Shown: positions 1 to 13,594 of the stretch, piece after piece
How the letters are laid out: each line of letters starts with the position of its first letter
Position numbering within the stretch: the stretch's first letter is position 1
Assembly: GCA_014549065.1 (NCBI GenBank)
Contig: JACDOX010000161.1
Location: 82,198-146,197, forward strand
DNA from: Cardinalis cardinalis
Taxonomy: Eukaryota > Chordata > Aves > Passeriformes > Cardinalidae
DNA length: 64,000 nucleotides
Direction: 5' to 3'
Made by a program: the position numbers and the translations under genes
Notes under the pieces: model-generated
The model's database searches: none
What the model saw: the letters and a program-made list of their open reading frames with translations, nothing else
Told to the model about the DNA's origin: nothing

Positions 1-1232
1 TGCTATTCCAAAGGTATTTTAGACAGATGCTGGTCTAAACTTTTCTTAAAGACCTTCAGCAACAGAGATTTCACAGTGCATATCACAGCACTTTGTCTTA
101 ACAGAGCTGCTCCTCAACTGGCAGGAAAAGCAAGGGACTAAAATTGCATCTCTGCAGGGTCACTTATTGCCAGCTTGTCTTGGTAACCTGTCTAAAATCA
201 TTTCCATCCCCGTTGGCATCTGTGTTTAGGACTTTATTGTGCATTTTATAAATCTTCATGTTGTTACTTTAATTAGCACAGGAACTGCCAGCAAAGCCAA
301 GCCACAGCTATTAACATCCAGCCAGGCTTCCTTAGGCAGGATTCTCCCTTGGAAAGTAGTATTCCAATCACACTATTCATGATTAACTGCTCAGGATTTC
401 TACTCACCCAGGGAACAAGTACTTCTTCACGCTAACTAAGTTTGGAAGAAAAATCCTCCTTTGGTGAACGCGGCTCCCTCTGTTCCCCCCCCCAACCTCC
501 CCCGTATCTTTGTAGTAACTTTGTATCCAAATGTAGAGAGCCACATCTTGTGTAATGAGAAAAGTTTGATTTGATGCCAAAATGCTTACAAACCAAGGAA
601 GCTATTAAAACTCCCCTTAACTGGGGACTTAACTATTGAGCAGGGTCTGGTAGTTTCCTCCCAAATGCAAAACTGAAGTTGTCCCTGCAAGTCTGGTGGG
701 GAAGAAGCATTTACTGCCTCAATGACTATTCAAGCTAAAATTCTGCTTAAAATTAAGTTTTCAGAGACTTCTTTTTTTAAATGTCAGAAAGCTTTAATAT
801 AAGACTATGTTCCTTGTACTTCATTGAAGAATACATCCAATCTTACTAAATCCCAATGAGATTAAGGAGATATATTGCTCATGCCACCAGTCAACCAACA
901 ATCAAATCACAAGAGGAGCAGAGAACAGAGTGATGACAGGCCACTGTGAGAAAGACAGCTTCCGATTCATCACCAGTACCAGCCACTACAATTTAAGCCT
1001 TAAACCCTTCACCAAGGGAGGAGATTTAACTTTCTTTAGAGCTTTACTGGGATATTTTCATTCCATTTTAACTGAAGGTATTTTCAGCATTCAGCTGAAA
1101 TTCAACAAATTATCTAAATCATATGTTTCCATATTGCCTGGAAAAAGGAAGACAGGAATGGGCTTTCATTCAAAATTAGACGTGCATTTATCTGTCTGTC
1201 ACAAGACAACTTTTTGAAGGTGAGATTTGTTT

Positions 1233-1252
1233 TATATATATATATATATATA
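1233..1252. repeat. (TA)10 microsatellite
   Basis: Uninterrupted TA dinucleotide repeat, about ten units, in intergenic DNA. Confidence 0.9.
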
Positions 1253-4200
1253 GGTAGTTTTAGTACATTCCTTGGGTCTGTAGGGCTTAATTGAGATTAC
1301 TCTAATTTTCTCAAAATTTTTTTACTAAACCTACATGACTAAAGAATTGATGGTTGCATCTGCCAGCTAATCTAAAAGGAGAGAACCATTAAGAATTACT
1401 TTGCCTTATACTTTGTTTTCTAGAATGTGCATTTTCAGTCATTCAAGAAAAAATTACTTTCCATTTATGCAGTTGAAATGCCTAATTCTATGCTACAAAA
1501 ACATGATTAGAAGAGATAGGGCTAAGAAGCATATGTATTCCCTTGTTTTACTTTCCTTCAAAGGCAGATAATCAGGATTAATTTTGCTGCAGAGAGTCTT
1601 TAATGAATCCAGAAATTCTAGTTAAAATCCAGTGAACACTTATTCCAAATACTTTGGTTCCCTTCTATGATCTATGCATTATTTTATTTCTTCAGTAACG
1701 TATGCTCAAGTAGAGCCTCTGCTGTTCTATCCGATCTCCTCCTGCTTTCTTATTTCAATGCTTTCAAAGCTTNAGAACAAAAGGAGATACCCTATTTTGC
1801 AGGAATCTGTCATATTTTATTTGCAAATAGTTTTATTAATTTCTGCAACAGCCAGCTCTTTTCCTATAAACAAACAAACAAAACACACAATCAAATAAAA
1901 CCTCCAAACACAAACAATCCACCTGAAACAAAGTACTCAGACAGTTGCCTTGCATGTTTAGAGTAAAAGTATACAGGTTACAATTGAAGGATGTGTGTTA
2001 CATTGCAGAACACATCTAATTAAAAATTTAACTCAGATGTTGTATCACGGATCTCACGTCTAAGAGTAATTTACTGCGTTTTTCATGTATAGACAAATTA
2101 AAAATTAGAAACTGGAGCTAAATTAATGCTCTATTTCTGCAAAAGTGACCATTTGTTGCTAAGCATAATCCCTTATCTAAAAGGACTGCTAATGACAAAA
2201 TCACTATCAAATGGAATGCCATCACAGCTTCCATTAACTCTCTGGGGAAGCTACTAAAAGACTTTCAGTTCAAAAGATTATCCTGCTGATGAGTTTCTGA
2301 AGTCCTGAGTTTTATCTCAAAATATACACATAGAGATATATTTTACATTCAGAGGCTGCTGCTCCAAATGCCCAGATACAGAACTGGGTTTTCTTCTGTT
2401 ACTCTTTTCTTATGAAAATTTTGCTTTAGAATTAGGTCCTTCTGTAGAGACATGGGAATAAATTTGGTAAAATTCAGTTCATGAAGTACTGTGATAGAAA
2501 GTAACAAGGAAAAACTTGGTTTTTCTGGACATATTTTCATACCAACCTGTAAATATCAATGTTGAAAAAATTCACCTTTTAATCATACATGTTGTTCACA
2601 AAATTTTTACAAAAAATATTTTTTACATAAAAATCACCAAGTAATTCGTTCTAATGCAATTATGGATTGACATTTTTGCAGTATACACTGCAGAAAGATT
2701 AAAAGTAGAACAAGAAAGGTATTCATGTGCTGTACTGATTTACCAAGGATTCTTGAGATATTTTCACTCTGGTCTGAACCCCAAAACTACATCCTAACAA
2801 ATTCCAAAAGATTCAGAGTACAGCATATAATGCACACTTAAAATCTTAACTCACTATGCAGCAAAGCAGGGGAAAATCAAGCACATGATTGAAACTAAGG
2901 AGTCTGCCACAGACACTAGAGGAGTATGTACAGAGCTGTATAAAAGGTGAGAATATTTTGAGTCATCAATTCTACCCTGCCCTTTGCATGTTTAAAACTG
3001 CTGGGGAAGGGAGCACCAGACAGGAAGGGAGAGATTCTACAAGGCAATTATATTGTCTGACGGCTATATGCAAAGCATAAACCACAAAATCCAGATAAAA
3101 ATAAATGGAGGAAAATGCAAAACAGTATTCTTGCCATAGGGAATACCACGTATTTCACTAGAGAAAATGGATTACATGGCCTGACATCAGTAAGGGGATG
3201 CCAGAGACTGGTCTCACAGCAGAACTAAGCTATAATTCCTGTATTGTTATAATTTTTATTGGGCAAAAACTTGCAGCTTTCACTCAGTCAGCTCTCACCT
3301 TAGTGCTAGATAGCTTTTACAAGTAATTTCAGCCCCCATTCTCCATTTGAAAAATCTAGTATTATTCTCTATGAAAACTTTTGACCTTCCTCGATTAAAG
3401 CACTGTCTGACATGTCAAACAAACTGCTGCAATAGTATTAGTTATGGAGTCAGAGCTGCTCTTTCACTATGACACCATGAAAAGAATAGAGATACATGTC
3501 TGCATGTCAAGTCTGCATCTCTCAGACTTGAACTATCATTTTGTCCTTTATTCCTAAGGCATGAGACTGGCAAGGAAGGGGAGAAGACAAGCCAGAGAAG
3601 CTGTGAAACTGGTGAGCATACCTGTGATGTATCCCAGTGCATCTGGTAAAAATGGCTAAAATGGCCAGAAAAGTTGGCAAGCTGTGCCAATGTTTTTGGT
3701 TACTCCTTGCCCAGCAACCATAGCCATGTAGGACCCTCCACTGGCCCAGAAGTAACATCTCCTTTTCAACTGGAAACTTTTAAACTTGTTGCCAAGATCA
3801 TTTGCTTTAAATCACTGAGAAATCAATTGTGTTGATGTGCCAGTATTGTGTTCCTCCAGGGCCTCCTTTAGTGGCTATCATGTCCTTCCTCTTAAAAACA
3901 CATAATGAAATTAATAATTCAGATGGCAAGTGATTACCCTCCTGGGGTTTCTCAATTGGTTTCTCCTGTCTTTTTAAAAAATTACTAATTGACATGAATT
4001 TTCTCATTACTATCTCAGCAGTTTATTTGACGGGCACTTCACAAGGAAACATCTACAATAAGATTTTTTTTTTTATGAGTGCCTATAGTTAAATAGCTTT
4101 GGAGGAGTGTCACAGAGCAAAGTGCTGGAATTTGAGAGTAATGCAATCAGATCACGTTTATGAAGGGTGGGGGTTACATGCACCCCCATACAGCACTTGT

Positions 4201-7200
4201 CATCCCCAGCAGTGGAAGTCCAGTAAAATAGCAGGTGAATTTTCCTGAGACGCAATCTTCTTTGATTATTCCAAAACCTTAGAGTGCTGTAGCACAACAG
4301 TATTATTACATATCAGACATCCACTTTCTTTGGCAGCAAAGATCTTGGAAAGCTCAATGGTTGTTTTAAATCCTCCTTTAGTGTTTCAAAATATGGGGGA
4401 AAAAATTCTGCGTGTATAGTTCTGTCTTGGTCCTGCTTGTTCTCTAAGCACACAGCAATACTTACACCACTGTCGCAGGGGTATCCTGCAGCTCAAGCTT
4501 CTTTTTGCATAGATTTACCTCCAGTTACAGCACTTATCTCATGTAGCCTCTGCTTGACTTTCTGAAAAATTTCATTTATGTAGCTCTTAGTTACTTCACA
4601 ACATACCTTACATTTATTTTACAAATGCTCTTACTGAACCAGCTTACATGGTCTCACATTCACTAACTTCTCTAAGCAAAGACATGATCTCTGGAGACCT
4701 CTGGAGGTCTCTGCCCAAAATCAAACAGGAAGATGGCATCAAAGTTATGAGCTCTTGTTACAATATGCTGTTCTATGTTGCTTTGTTTCAGTGGATGATA
4801 AGGGTGAGACCATTGAAAACCTAATGATTTCTGGGTTTAGCCTACAGTACCACAGTTTCCTGCAGCTATGCATTTATTCAGTAGCATTTAAAATGCAGTA
4901 GTCAGTACCCATTTTGTTATCTGAGATAGCACTGATCCCCATCTACAGACCATACTGGCATATACATGAACAAGTGAAGCAGAACATATTCCATGCATCT
5001 CAAGCCAAGTCTTAAGGCATTAGATAGATAAAAGTCCACAGAGGGAGCACGGAGACATGCTGGAGACATAGAAGTCCTTCCCATTCCAGAGATCTCTGTC
5101 CCTTGCAACTTGGCTCCACACAGTTGTCATGGAAATACAGGAAGTTGTCCTTTTTTCTGTTAGTGTGTTTGGAGCTGGAAGAATTTTAGCTCATCTTTGA
5201 CTGCTTTTTTAGTGGGGGGCTTTGAAGTGGGAGATACAAAACTAGATAAGCGGAGAACAGAATGGCTCCATCCCGTCTTTTAAGAGGACAGAACATTTGA
5301 AATAAAGAGATATTCAGCACAGAAATCTATCTTAATGCTATTTCAATATGCCAGTAGGAAAAGGAAACTGTTAACTGCTCCTTTCTCTTTACAGTTAAAA
5401 GATTATAAATAATGAATTCACCTGTTCCTGCTTTTACTCTCCTAATAGGACCCAAAGAAAAATAGCAGTCATGCAGGTCACTCTTGGTTGCCACATCTGG
5501 ACTGGACTGAGGTTAGCAGCTTGGTCAGCAGCTTTTTTTTATTATTTACATACGCTTCATATGCCCACACAGAAAGGAAAAGGTGGATTGCAATGGACTA
5601 CTTTTGATATGGAAGCTTCTCAAAGATAATTTTGTTCTGTTACGTTGTTCCTTGAGCCTTTTATCCTCAGTAATGTAGCATGACATTGGCATCAAATGTT
5701 AGTGCTGTGCCAAAAAAATGCCTTTGGGAATGCAGTGCCTCATCTGTACTCTTCCTTGCTTTTAACTCCTGTGATTCCAAAGACTCATTATGATGATTCT
5801 TTCCTACAGTTCATCTAGTGACTGGATCTGTAAGGAACATATGAGGAAGTTTAAAGCATTATGTATCTTCTGGGAAAATTTGGCTTTAGCTGTGCACTTC
5901 ATATTTTGCTTCCTTAACTCAAGCATAGTATTTTAAAAGCACTCAAACACAAAACCTGTTTTTTCTAGTAATCAATCTGGGAAAAAAATTTAAAATCTCA
6001 TCCCATATAACCAACTTTCCATCTGCACAGAAGGACCAGATCCTTAGGAGAACAGATAACTGCTCCTTGAGTTCATGCAGTAATTGGCTTCAGGAATGTT
6101 CCTAATGATGTCCCTAAAGGCAATAATTCAGTAATTTGCTGGTACATTTCACAGCCATTTGCTTATACCATAAGAAATTTGACCCTCAGGCATCCTGAAT
6201 TCTGCAGAGACTGAACAATTCTCTTTTTAAGAATCTGGTCCCTCTATTTCTTTTCCTTCCAGGTCCATGAATTCTCCATATTTGCCTCCAACTTTTTAAC
6301 ACTTTTGTATTGAAGCAGTTTGGAGCTCTTTCTTTTTCATGCTTGGTTTTGTTGGGTTTTTTTCCCATCCTTTTTTTTGATACAGCAGCCACTTCAGCAA
6401 GGCATTGAGAACAAACAAGAGCTTGCCTCTGTGTTCCACGGAAGTAACTAGGGTGAAAAAAAAAAGAAAGGACAAAAGGCTCTCCCAGACTGCATGGTCA
6501 GTGCTGAGCTGTGGTGGTGATGCATGCATAGCCCAGTCCCTCACTGCAGAAGGGCACTGTGGGGGAAGGAGCCCTCAAGTGGTACAGGTTCTTCCAAGAC
6601 ACTGCCTCAGAGTCCCAGCCACAGATCAGTTTATGATGGCTCAGTCAAATGACAGCACATCTACAGAAACACTTCACAAACCGACCTCTAAAGTCTAATG
6701 GCAATCACTCTTCTAGTCACCCACCAGCAGGCCCCTGTCTAAAGGAACTATCTTTCACTGTATAAAGGAACCAGGGAGGTTGCCAAATAAAGGTCTGCGA
6801 AACTTTGGGAAAGAAAGAAGGATGTTTTTTTTATCCTTTATCCTCCTCCTCAGAATCATTCCAAAAGACGAAACTGCTTGAGGTAAACTTTCCTTTATCA
6901 GACACGAACCCACACATAAAAATTTCAGCTGTAGGATATCTAAATTGCCAAAGTTTTTAGTAACTCAAAATGGGCTCTTACAAAAGTTTTAGCAGCTACC
7001 AGGTCTGCCTACAAATCTAGGTTTAGAGGAAATAGATTTAAGTGTTGAGAATAACAGCAGGATGGCTGTAGGACAATCCACTCAGGTAGTAACAGTGAAG
7101 TTATAACCAAGTAGACTGTATATACAACAGCTGAGATGAACTCCAGTAAAACTTTTATGCCCTACCATAACATCATCATTTTCTTTTTGCTAGATGTGTC

Positions 7201-7787
7201 AGATAAAAATGCTATCTAAGGCATAAGGAATTCAAGACTAGAAGCCCCAGAGATGGCTTTTGAAATGTGAAGGTGTGTGATAAATCTATCAGATAGTTCT
7301 GCAATTTTTGAAAGAGATGGATATGCCTTTTGTGCATATGCGCAGGAAAGATTCCTTTTTCCCACCCTATATAAGTTTTCTCTCCTACTAATATGCTGTT
7401 GAACACTGGCATTAAATACTTCAGTTGGCTAACAAGAAACAGAAAAACCACTACAAAATTTATAGACTGAAGAAAACGCAGCATTTCATACCAGTAAGTG
7501 AAATTACAATTTTGTCTTCATCTACTATCAAAGTTAATAGCTGTGATTATGCCACTAAACAGAGGCACAATTGAGAAGCACAGATAACAAATACAAATAT
7601 TTGTTATTTAGCACAAGTAACAATTTTTTTTTATTATTGATCATTCAAGAAGAATGTAGCTTATCAGTTATTTTTCCCCATAATGTCTTCTATATTGGAA
7701 AACATTTCACAAAATCAGAAAGAGTGGAACTGCATAAGAAGGGACAGCTTTTACCTGGCTCTATTTTACTTATAAATATCAGGATAT

Positions 7788-7842
7788 CTATCATATTAAG
7801 TTCTATCTACCATATCTATCATATTAATATCTATCATATTAA
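7788..7842. repeat. Imperfect tandem repeat, TATCTATCATATTAA unit
   Basis: The core TCTATCATATTAA occurs three times in about 55 bp, separated by short related spacers. It is a small AT-rich minisatellite-like duplication with no gene nearby. Confidence 0.7.
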
Positions 7843-8398
7843 GTTCTCTGTTACAAAGCATTGCTGTTCACTTGCATCACAGTTGGAAAGTATAAACAAG
7901 TTTCAAAGCAAAAATATTTTGCAGTAATTTTTCTATTACTCTCTTTAATTGAAAATTTTTAACCACCGTGGCACAACACAATATATTGCAGAACTCCTAT
8001 TAAGCATCAACAAAATTGCTTTGCTACAGTAATACAATAGCAAATGGGATTCAAAAGAAGTAATCTTATTTTTATCTAATTCTAGTAATTTGATTTTATC
8101 AGACCTTACTTATAGCTGTGGAAATCAGAGTCATAGCATTAAAGCATTCTACTTCACAAGCCAGCATAAACTGAAGTACTTCAGATTCTTCCTTGATATT
8201 TTTCAGATGAGAGTGAATAAAAATAATTTTGATGTATCCTGGCCAAACCATTACTTTGTGTTATCTTCCACAACCTTCAGGACTTAGAACTATACAGAAC
8301 AGCTACTTTGTTCTTGTATGTATAAGGCAATAGAAAGAACACAGCCCATTCAATCCTGGAGCATGCTGTGCTCTCTTGCTATTAATATTCAATTCTTG

Positions 8399-8448
8399 GG
8401 AGGGGGAGGGGGGGGTGTTGTTTGTTTTTTTTTGTTGTTTTTTTTTCC
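8399..8448. repeat. G-rich then T-rich low-complexity tract
   Basis: A run of G with a few A is followed directly by a T-rich run with scattered G. No coding potential. The abrupt composition switch is typical of slippage-prone simple sequence. Confidence 0.8.
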
Positions 8449-9377
8449 ACTCCTAGGAATACCACACCAATTCAGTTAGCCAGTCTTTAATAGGGCTTCT
8501 CTCTTCCTACCCTATTGCACACTTCCTCACACAGACACTGTAATTCAAGTGGTCACAAATGCTGGCATGCTTTTTCACTAGAAAAGATGTATCTCTCTCT
8601 AACACCAGGACAAAAATAACACACAGATGTTTTACTGGAGAAATTTGCTATTGAGAATTGGTTATATGGATAACAAGCAATCCTGTTTTGGTGCATGTCT
8701 ATCTGATTCAGTGTGTGGCAAGCTCCTGGTTTCTCAGAGCATTCCACACCAACGTATCCTCTCTCATACACCTGAAAGGTCCATAACACTATCTGTGGTG
8801 GAACAGAAAAATGTGGCTTTTCTGGAATTGTAAGGGAACAGGAACTGTCTTTTCAGGCCAGTTGTTTAGCCAATCTAGTTTGCAAAGACCATGAGTCCTG
8901 AAACAGGAGGCACAAAACTGCAATGATGACAATTACAATTTTCATTTACTCAAAGGTATTTTCTAGTACCTTACAAAGGTCAGAAATTATTTCAGTGCCT
9001 TTGAGAACTTCCAAAGTAAAGATCTTGATGAAAGGTAGAAGGGGAAACAAGCCAACTTTTTGCATGCATGTTCAATAAAAAAATTAGCAATCCTTTAGTC
9101 AGCAAATTTCAAGGCTCTTGAAGAGAAAAATCCACTCTACAGAAATGAGGGGTTTATTCATGGTTTTACAACAGGTCATATCAGATCCAGGCAAAGAACA
9201 TGCATTTGATATCTAGCCTCTCTTGTACCACATAGCATCACCTATCCAATTACAAAATATTTTAATATGTATTAAACCTTTTAATAATGCCATAGTTATT
9301 TTGAACCTTCATGAAACATCAAAAAAGCTTTCTTCCCATAGAACGCAGAATTTTGAAACTAAGCATCAGTAATTAGG

Positions 9378-9992
9378 TGTAATGGGTTGACCCTGGCTGA
9401 GTGCCAGGCACTCACAAAAGCCACTCTGCCACTCAGCTCCATAGCTGGAGAGTGAAAAGAGAATACAACAAAAAGTTAATGAGTTAAGGACAGGGAGAGA
9501 TCACAAACCAAACACCATCTTAGGCAAAACAAGACAAACTGGGGCTATTGACTGAATTTATTACTAACAAAATCAGAGCAGGACAACGAGAAGTAAAATG
9601 AAATCCTAAAAACACCTTCCTCCTACATCTCCCTCTTTCTGGGCTCTTCCTCCTTCCCTGCAGGGGTACTGGATGACACTGAAGGGGGCTTAGTCAGTTC
9701 ATCATATATGGCTCCTACCACTGCTCAGGGAGAGGAGTCTGTTCCAACATGGGGTCCCTCCCACAGGAGACAGCTATCTATGAACTTCTCCAGTGTGAGC
9801 TCATGCCACAGGCAACAGTTCTCCAGAAACTACTGTAACGTCTGTCACTCTTCCACAGGTACAGTCCTTCAGGCACAGCCTGCTCCAGCAGGGGTCTGTC
9901 TTGGAGCTAGCTGGCCTTGACCCTGCTGGAAGCTTCCCGAAGCAACCCCTGTAGACCCCACTACAAAAACCCAGTCACACAAACCCCATACA
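9378..9992 (-). mobile_element. Solo LTR of an endogenous retrovirus, short form
   Basis: The plus strand starts TGTAATGGGTTGACCCTGGC and ends in CCATACA, giving the TG...CA ends expected of an LTR. The first part matches by eye the starts of the long LTR at 57212 and of the reverse complement of the one at 22561-24177, so the three form one family. Sense orientation is minus: a minus-strand AATAAA lies at 9557-9562, where an LTR polyadenylation signal is expected. At about 615 bp it lacks much of the interior, including the TATA-containing part, of the roughly 1.55-kb copies. No internal retroviral genes adjoin it, so it is a solo LTR or a deleted copy. No clear target-site duplication was found. 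Confidence 0.75.
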
Positions 9993-10845
9993 GCATGATT
10001 ACTAGCTGCACATAATGCAGAAGGCAGCAGCAATCTTACATTTTGCAAATCTGTCATTAGTTTTTATCTTTTCTTTGCACTAACAAAAAGAGCCCTGATT
10101 CTGTGAAATATGCCAGACAGCATCCACCACAACCCAGTGCCTTTAGAGAAAGTGCTATCAATTAGATATACATTCCAATTGTCACAGCTAAGCAATTTCT
10201 TAGACTAAAGGGATTCTGAGTTATTTCATGGTACAAGAAAAGATAGTTAACGTAACACAGAAAACTTACATTGTCACTTGAGGTGTCACATAACAATTGA
10301 AAAGACCTCGCTGCCCACTTGAAAAAATAAGAATAATCATGGAAAGGCTTCAGTGAAACAAAATCTGTATGCCTCAGCATATAAAGGACTGGATTTTTGT
10401 AGAGAAAAAATCTGGGTCCTTATTTTCAGGTTTTTTTGCAAACAGAGCCCTAGAAACAGCAATGCTCGGATTTTAACTGGATTTTGGAGGGCTCTTTTTC
10501 TTGGGGCAGACAGTCAGAAATCCTGCTGACTGTCCAATTTACAAGAAACAGATGATGTCATTTTGATAACGCTCCCTTCTAGGTTCATATACCCAAGTGT
10601 TCAGACAAATTCAGACTTTCTGCTTTCTGTGAAACATCTAGAAAGGTCAAGATACCAAAGACTGAAGAGAAACAGAAAGACAAGAAATGAAAGCACAGTG
10701 CTTATCAACTCTGCATTTTAACATTAAGCTATGTGAGTGTCTGTGTGTATATTCTGTTATGTTCAGAAAAATACAGCATATATTCTTGATTCCTACAGGT
10801 GTGGAACAATAGGGTTCAAAATCACATCAACAGGAAAATGTTGAA
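9993..10845. other. Spacer between solo LTR and KDM4C polyadenylation site
   Basis: AT-rich sequence without recognisable genes. On the minus strand the part next to 10845 is U/GU-rich, as expected just downstream of a cleavage site. Nothing else is supported. Confidence 0.5.
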
Positions 10846-11665
10846 ATTGTAGTAAAGCATTTATTTATTTTAAAACATTATTACATTGCTGGAACATTAT
10901 TTCAAAATAAAAGCCATAATATATTCCTTCAAAACTAGGATGTTAAGCATATATATTTAAACTCTAATTTTCATACACACAGTGGAAGAAATTTATATTT
11001 TACAAGTAGCAATTTTTAATAGACTTATGAAAAACATGTTTAAAAATAACTGCCAAAATCTGTCTCTTTAAATATACAAAATACCTTTGCTGTGCTGAAG
11101 ATACCTCCCTTAAAAGCCAAAAATACCTAAATCAATAGCTGAGTTCACATCAAATCCTAGTGAAAACAGTAGTGACATAAAAATGTAAAAAGCACTGTAC
11201 AAAGTAAGTACAGCCTCTTTTGTCTCAGTACTGTACAAATCTGGTTTTGTTTTAAAAACGTTTTACAAAAACTGCTATTTTTGAACTTAACATCCTTTCC
11301 TATGTGCAGAAAAAACTAAGCCACTGACATTACTTCTGTTTACTAAAATGTCTCCTCTCCTTCTCAGAATTGTGAATCAAAGAATTCAAAGGGGATTTTA
11401 TCACTTATTTCAATGAGAGCAGGACTGCAACTTCTCCTCAGCATATCATTTAGTAATCTCTCCTGGTTTTCCACTGGTTTTATGATGCAAAATATTACAA
11501 ATTCTTAAATACACTAACTGATGAAATCAGAACTCAAGTACTTCAGATTACAAGGCTGGTGTATGGATTAGTTCACTGTAAAATGGAGTGTTGAATTAAA
11601 AAACCCAATAGGAAATAATGCTGCATGCTTTTTCATCAAGAATCCTTTCTCTTCTCTTGCTTCCT
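10846..11665 (-). other. KDM4C: KDM4C 3' untranslated region (approximate 3' end)
   Basis: Runs from the base after the stop codon (11666-11668) to the predicted cleavage site a little past the AATAAA pair at 10860-10869, about 820 nt. It is AT-rich and contains no long frame. The exact 3' end is inferred from the signal position. A weaker ATTAAA-type motif near 11018 on the minus strand could give a shorter isoform. Confidence 0.65.
10860..10869 (-). terminator. KDM4C: Polyadenylation signal, overlapping double AATAAA
   Basis: The minus strand reads AATAAATAAA, two overlapping canonical hexamers, about 800 nt after the KDM4C stop codon. The following 40 nt on the minus strand contain CA cleavage candidates and then a TGTTGATGTG GU-rich stretch. 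This is the best candidate for the 3' end of the transcript. Confidence 0.75.
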
Positions 11666-11842
11666 TTAAAGCCCTTTCTGGCATTTTTTCTGGAATGAGC
11701 TTTTTAAGAAGGTGCGGTATCCTGGATCATCCACATATTCATTCTTAAAGCGAGAACTCAATACTCTCTGCCTTTTCTTCTCTCCCAAGATAATATCTGC
11801 TCCATAAAATGTGTCTTCAAATCTCATGTCAGAAGCTGTAGA
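11666..11842 (-). CDS. KDM4C: KDM4C last coding exon: C-terminal tail and stop
   Basis: The 177-nt coding part encodes 58 residues and a TAA stop. It begins after the acceptor TTTTAG at 11843-11848 with Ser-Thr-Ala-Ser-Asp-Met-Arg-Phe and ends Lys-Lys-Cys-Gln-Lys-Gly-Leu. The order of segments (SDMRFEDTFYGADII, RQRVLSSRFKNEY, YRTFLKSSFQKKCQK) matches my knowledge of the vertebrate KDM4C C-terminus. The tail is basic and lies after the tandem Tudor domain. The last two residues before the stop (Gly-Leu) differ from the mammalian ending as I recall it. A second AG six bases into the exon would not keep the frame as naturally. The 3' UTR follows directly. Confidence 0.95.
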   Translation of the reverse strand, partial: STASDMRFEDTFYGADIILGEKKRQRVLSSRFKNEYVDDPGYRTFLKSSFQKKCQKGL

Positions 11843-13594
11843 CTAAAACCAGACATTAATTACACATACATACAATTTTTATCTTTCCATATTTTGCATG
11901 TCCTGTTCTACATTAAATTCTCTATGTCTGTAGTGATCATTGGAAACACATAACTAACATCTGTTGTTAGTCTAGATTTTATCCAGGGATCACACAGTCA
12001 TGATAATTCTAGGTGAGAAAACAGTGACATGGAAGTGATGCAACTGTTGGGCAGATTTGATCCTAGCAGTATCATGTAATATTCACCACTTTGTATTATT
12101 CAGGAAAGTTTTAAATGTACTATGTCATGGATGCCTGAAAAGAAGCCTGGGTACTGCCTAATTTGCAAAGCATCAGGGTCACAGTTTGGTCACCCGTCAC
12201 CAAATTTACACCAGTTGGGAATCCCCACTAACAAAGCAGTGGGACAACAAACTGCAAGCCATTTGGGCAATAGTTTGCCATCAGAGGCAAACTATTTTGG
12301 ACCAACTTACACTGCTGGAGTCATGGAAGAACTCCCAAGATTAAGAAAAACATCATTTAGAAGAAACTGGTGTCTTTTACTTCAATAGACAGAAACAGGA
12401 TCATAGGCCATCTTTAACTTGCACTGTGTTCAGCATGAGGAGGGGAAGGAGGTGTTGGGCATGGCTTGAGGACTAACCTGTATATTTCTAGAATTTAAGG
12501 CACTAGTAAAAAATCATGTAGAAGTCTCCATAACTGTTGTGGTGGTTTTTAGTAAGCTGGCCAAATTTAATGTTTTAAATCTATAGTTAACTCCTTAATG
12601 AAGTTAATATATAAATAATTTAAAAGACATTGATTTCTAAAAAATAAATTTTATAAACAATATCATAAACCCCATTATTATTATTCTTATTATTATCCTG
12701 CATTCTAAACAAAAAAATGTTAATGGTATGCTTTCCAAGTATAATAAAAAGCCCCATTAGATGGTTCTCTCAACATTTTCCAAGACATCTATCTTTACCC
12801 TAGTCAGGACACTGAAAGATTTGTGCATTTATCCCAATTCACTGACATAAAGGTTTCTTAACCTAGAATATTTGACCAGTGCACTTTACATCAGAAAAAA
12901 ACTGTCTTAAGACAGGTAAAAACAGTCATCTCCTCCAACAAATGTATGGAAGTACTTTCCCTTTTCATCCTCTATGAGTCATGCTCTCTGTGAGGTTCAA
13001 CACTTTTCCACTAGGCATACATACATAAAAAGGTACACGGTGGATGTTTTTTGAAACAGCAGGAAACTTAAAAAAAAGCAGCAAAGATTTGGTTTTAAAC
13101 CAAAGACTAGCGAAATGCTGATAAATCCTGCCAGCAACGTTAATGAGTTTTGATCAGTTACACTGTTTCTTACAAGAAGTTAATTGCGTTTTTATTAAAT
13201 TAAGGCTTTTAAAATCAAAAAGCTCTGAGAAGCTGGAAAGTTTCTAAAAACCAGTATCTGTTATAAGTAAACTGAAAGAACAGAATGTCTGTCAAATTAA
13301 ATGTTTACTAACTTGGTCATTCCTGATCTGACAGATCAAACAAACATGATATCCATTTCAGGAGAAAAGAATTATGTCTGACAACAGCATTTGCCTGTAC
13401 TGGAAGAACAACTAACCATCTCACTAGCAAATGGAGACACATCCTAATTGGGCTGATTTTGCCACTCTGAAGAGCACAGGCTTTAGAAAACATGAGTCTG
13501 TTTAAACTGAAAATCCAAAATAAATCCTAGTATAGTGTTATTGGTCTTTTGAGCATATATACATATTACAAAGTTAACATCAGCAAATACTCAC
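11843..13594 (-). other. KDM4C: KDM4C last intron (1.75 kb)
   Basis: Phase-0 intron. In transcript sense it begins GTGAGTATTTGC (at 13594 downward) and ends TTTTAG. The interior is AT-rich. It includes an 88-codon plus-strand open frame at 12122-12388 with an 11-bp inverted repeat at 12269-12296; neither is assigned a function. Confidence 0.9.
12269..12296. repeat. Perfect 11-bp inverted repeat, 6-nt loop
   Basis: Arms AATAGTTTGCC (12269-12279) and GGCAAACTATT (12286-12296) are exact reverse complements around ATCAGA. It could fold as a short hairpin in RNA from either strand. Function unknown; chance is possible in 64 kb. Confidence 0.7.

Larger units (their letters stand above)
1..9377. 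other. Intergenic DNA beyond the KDM4C 3' end
   Basis: AT-rich sequence in which I recognise no gene. The open frames here are all under about 120 codons, none resembles a known family, and none shows a convincing exon structure. It contains a TA microsatellite near 1233, an A/C-rich tract near 1867-1921, an imperfect tandem repeat near 7788-7842 and a G-rich/T-rich stretch at 8399-8448. The region lies 3' of KDM4C, since the gene runs right to left. Distant regulatory elements or lncRNA exons could be present and would not be visible without comparative or transcript data. Confidence 0.6.

Noticed and set aside
4680..4720. CTCTGGAGACCTCTGGAGGTCTCTGCC, resembling a CR1 end motif
   Set aside because: Only a short match with no extended CR1 similarity on either side.
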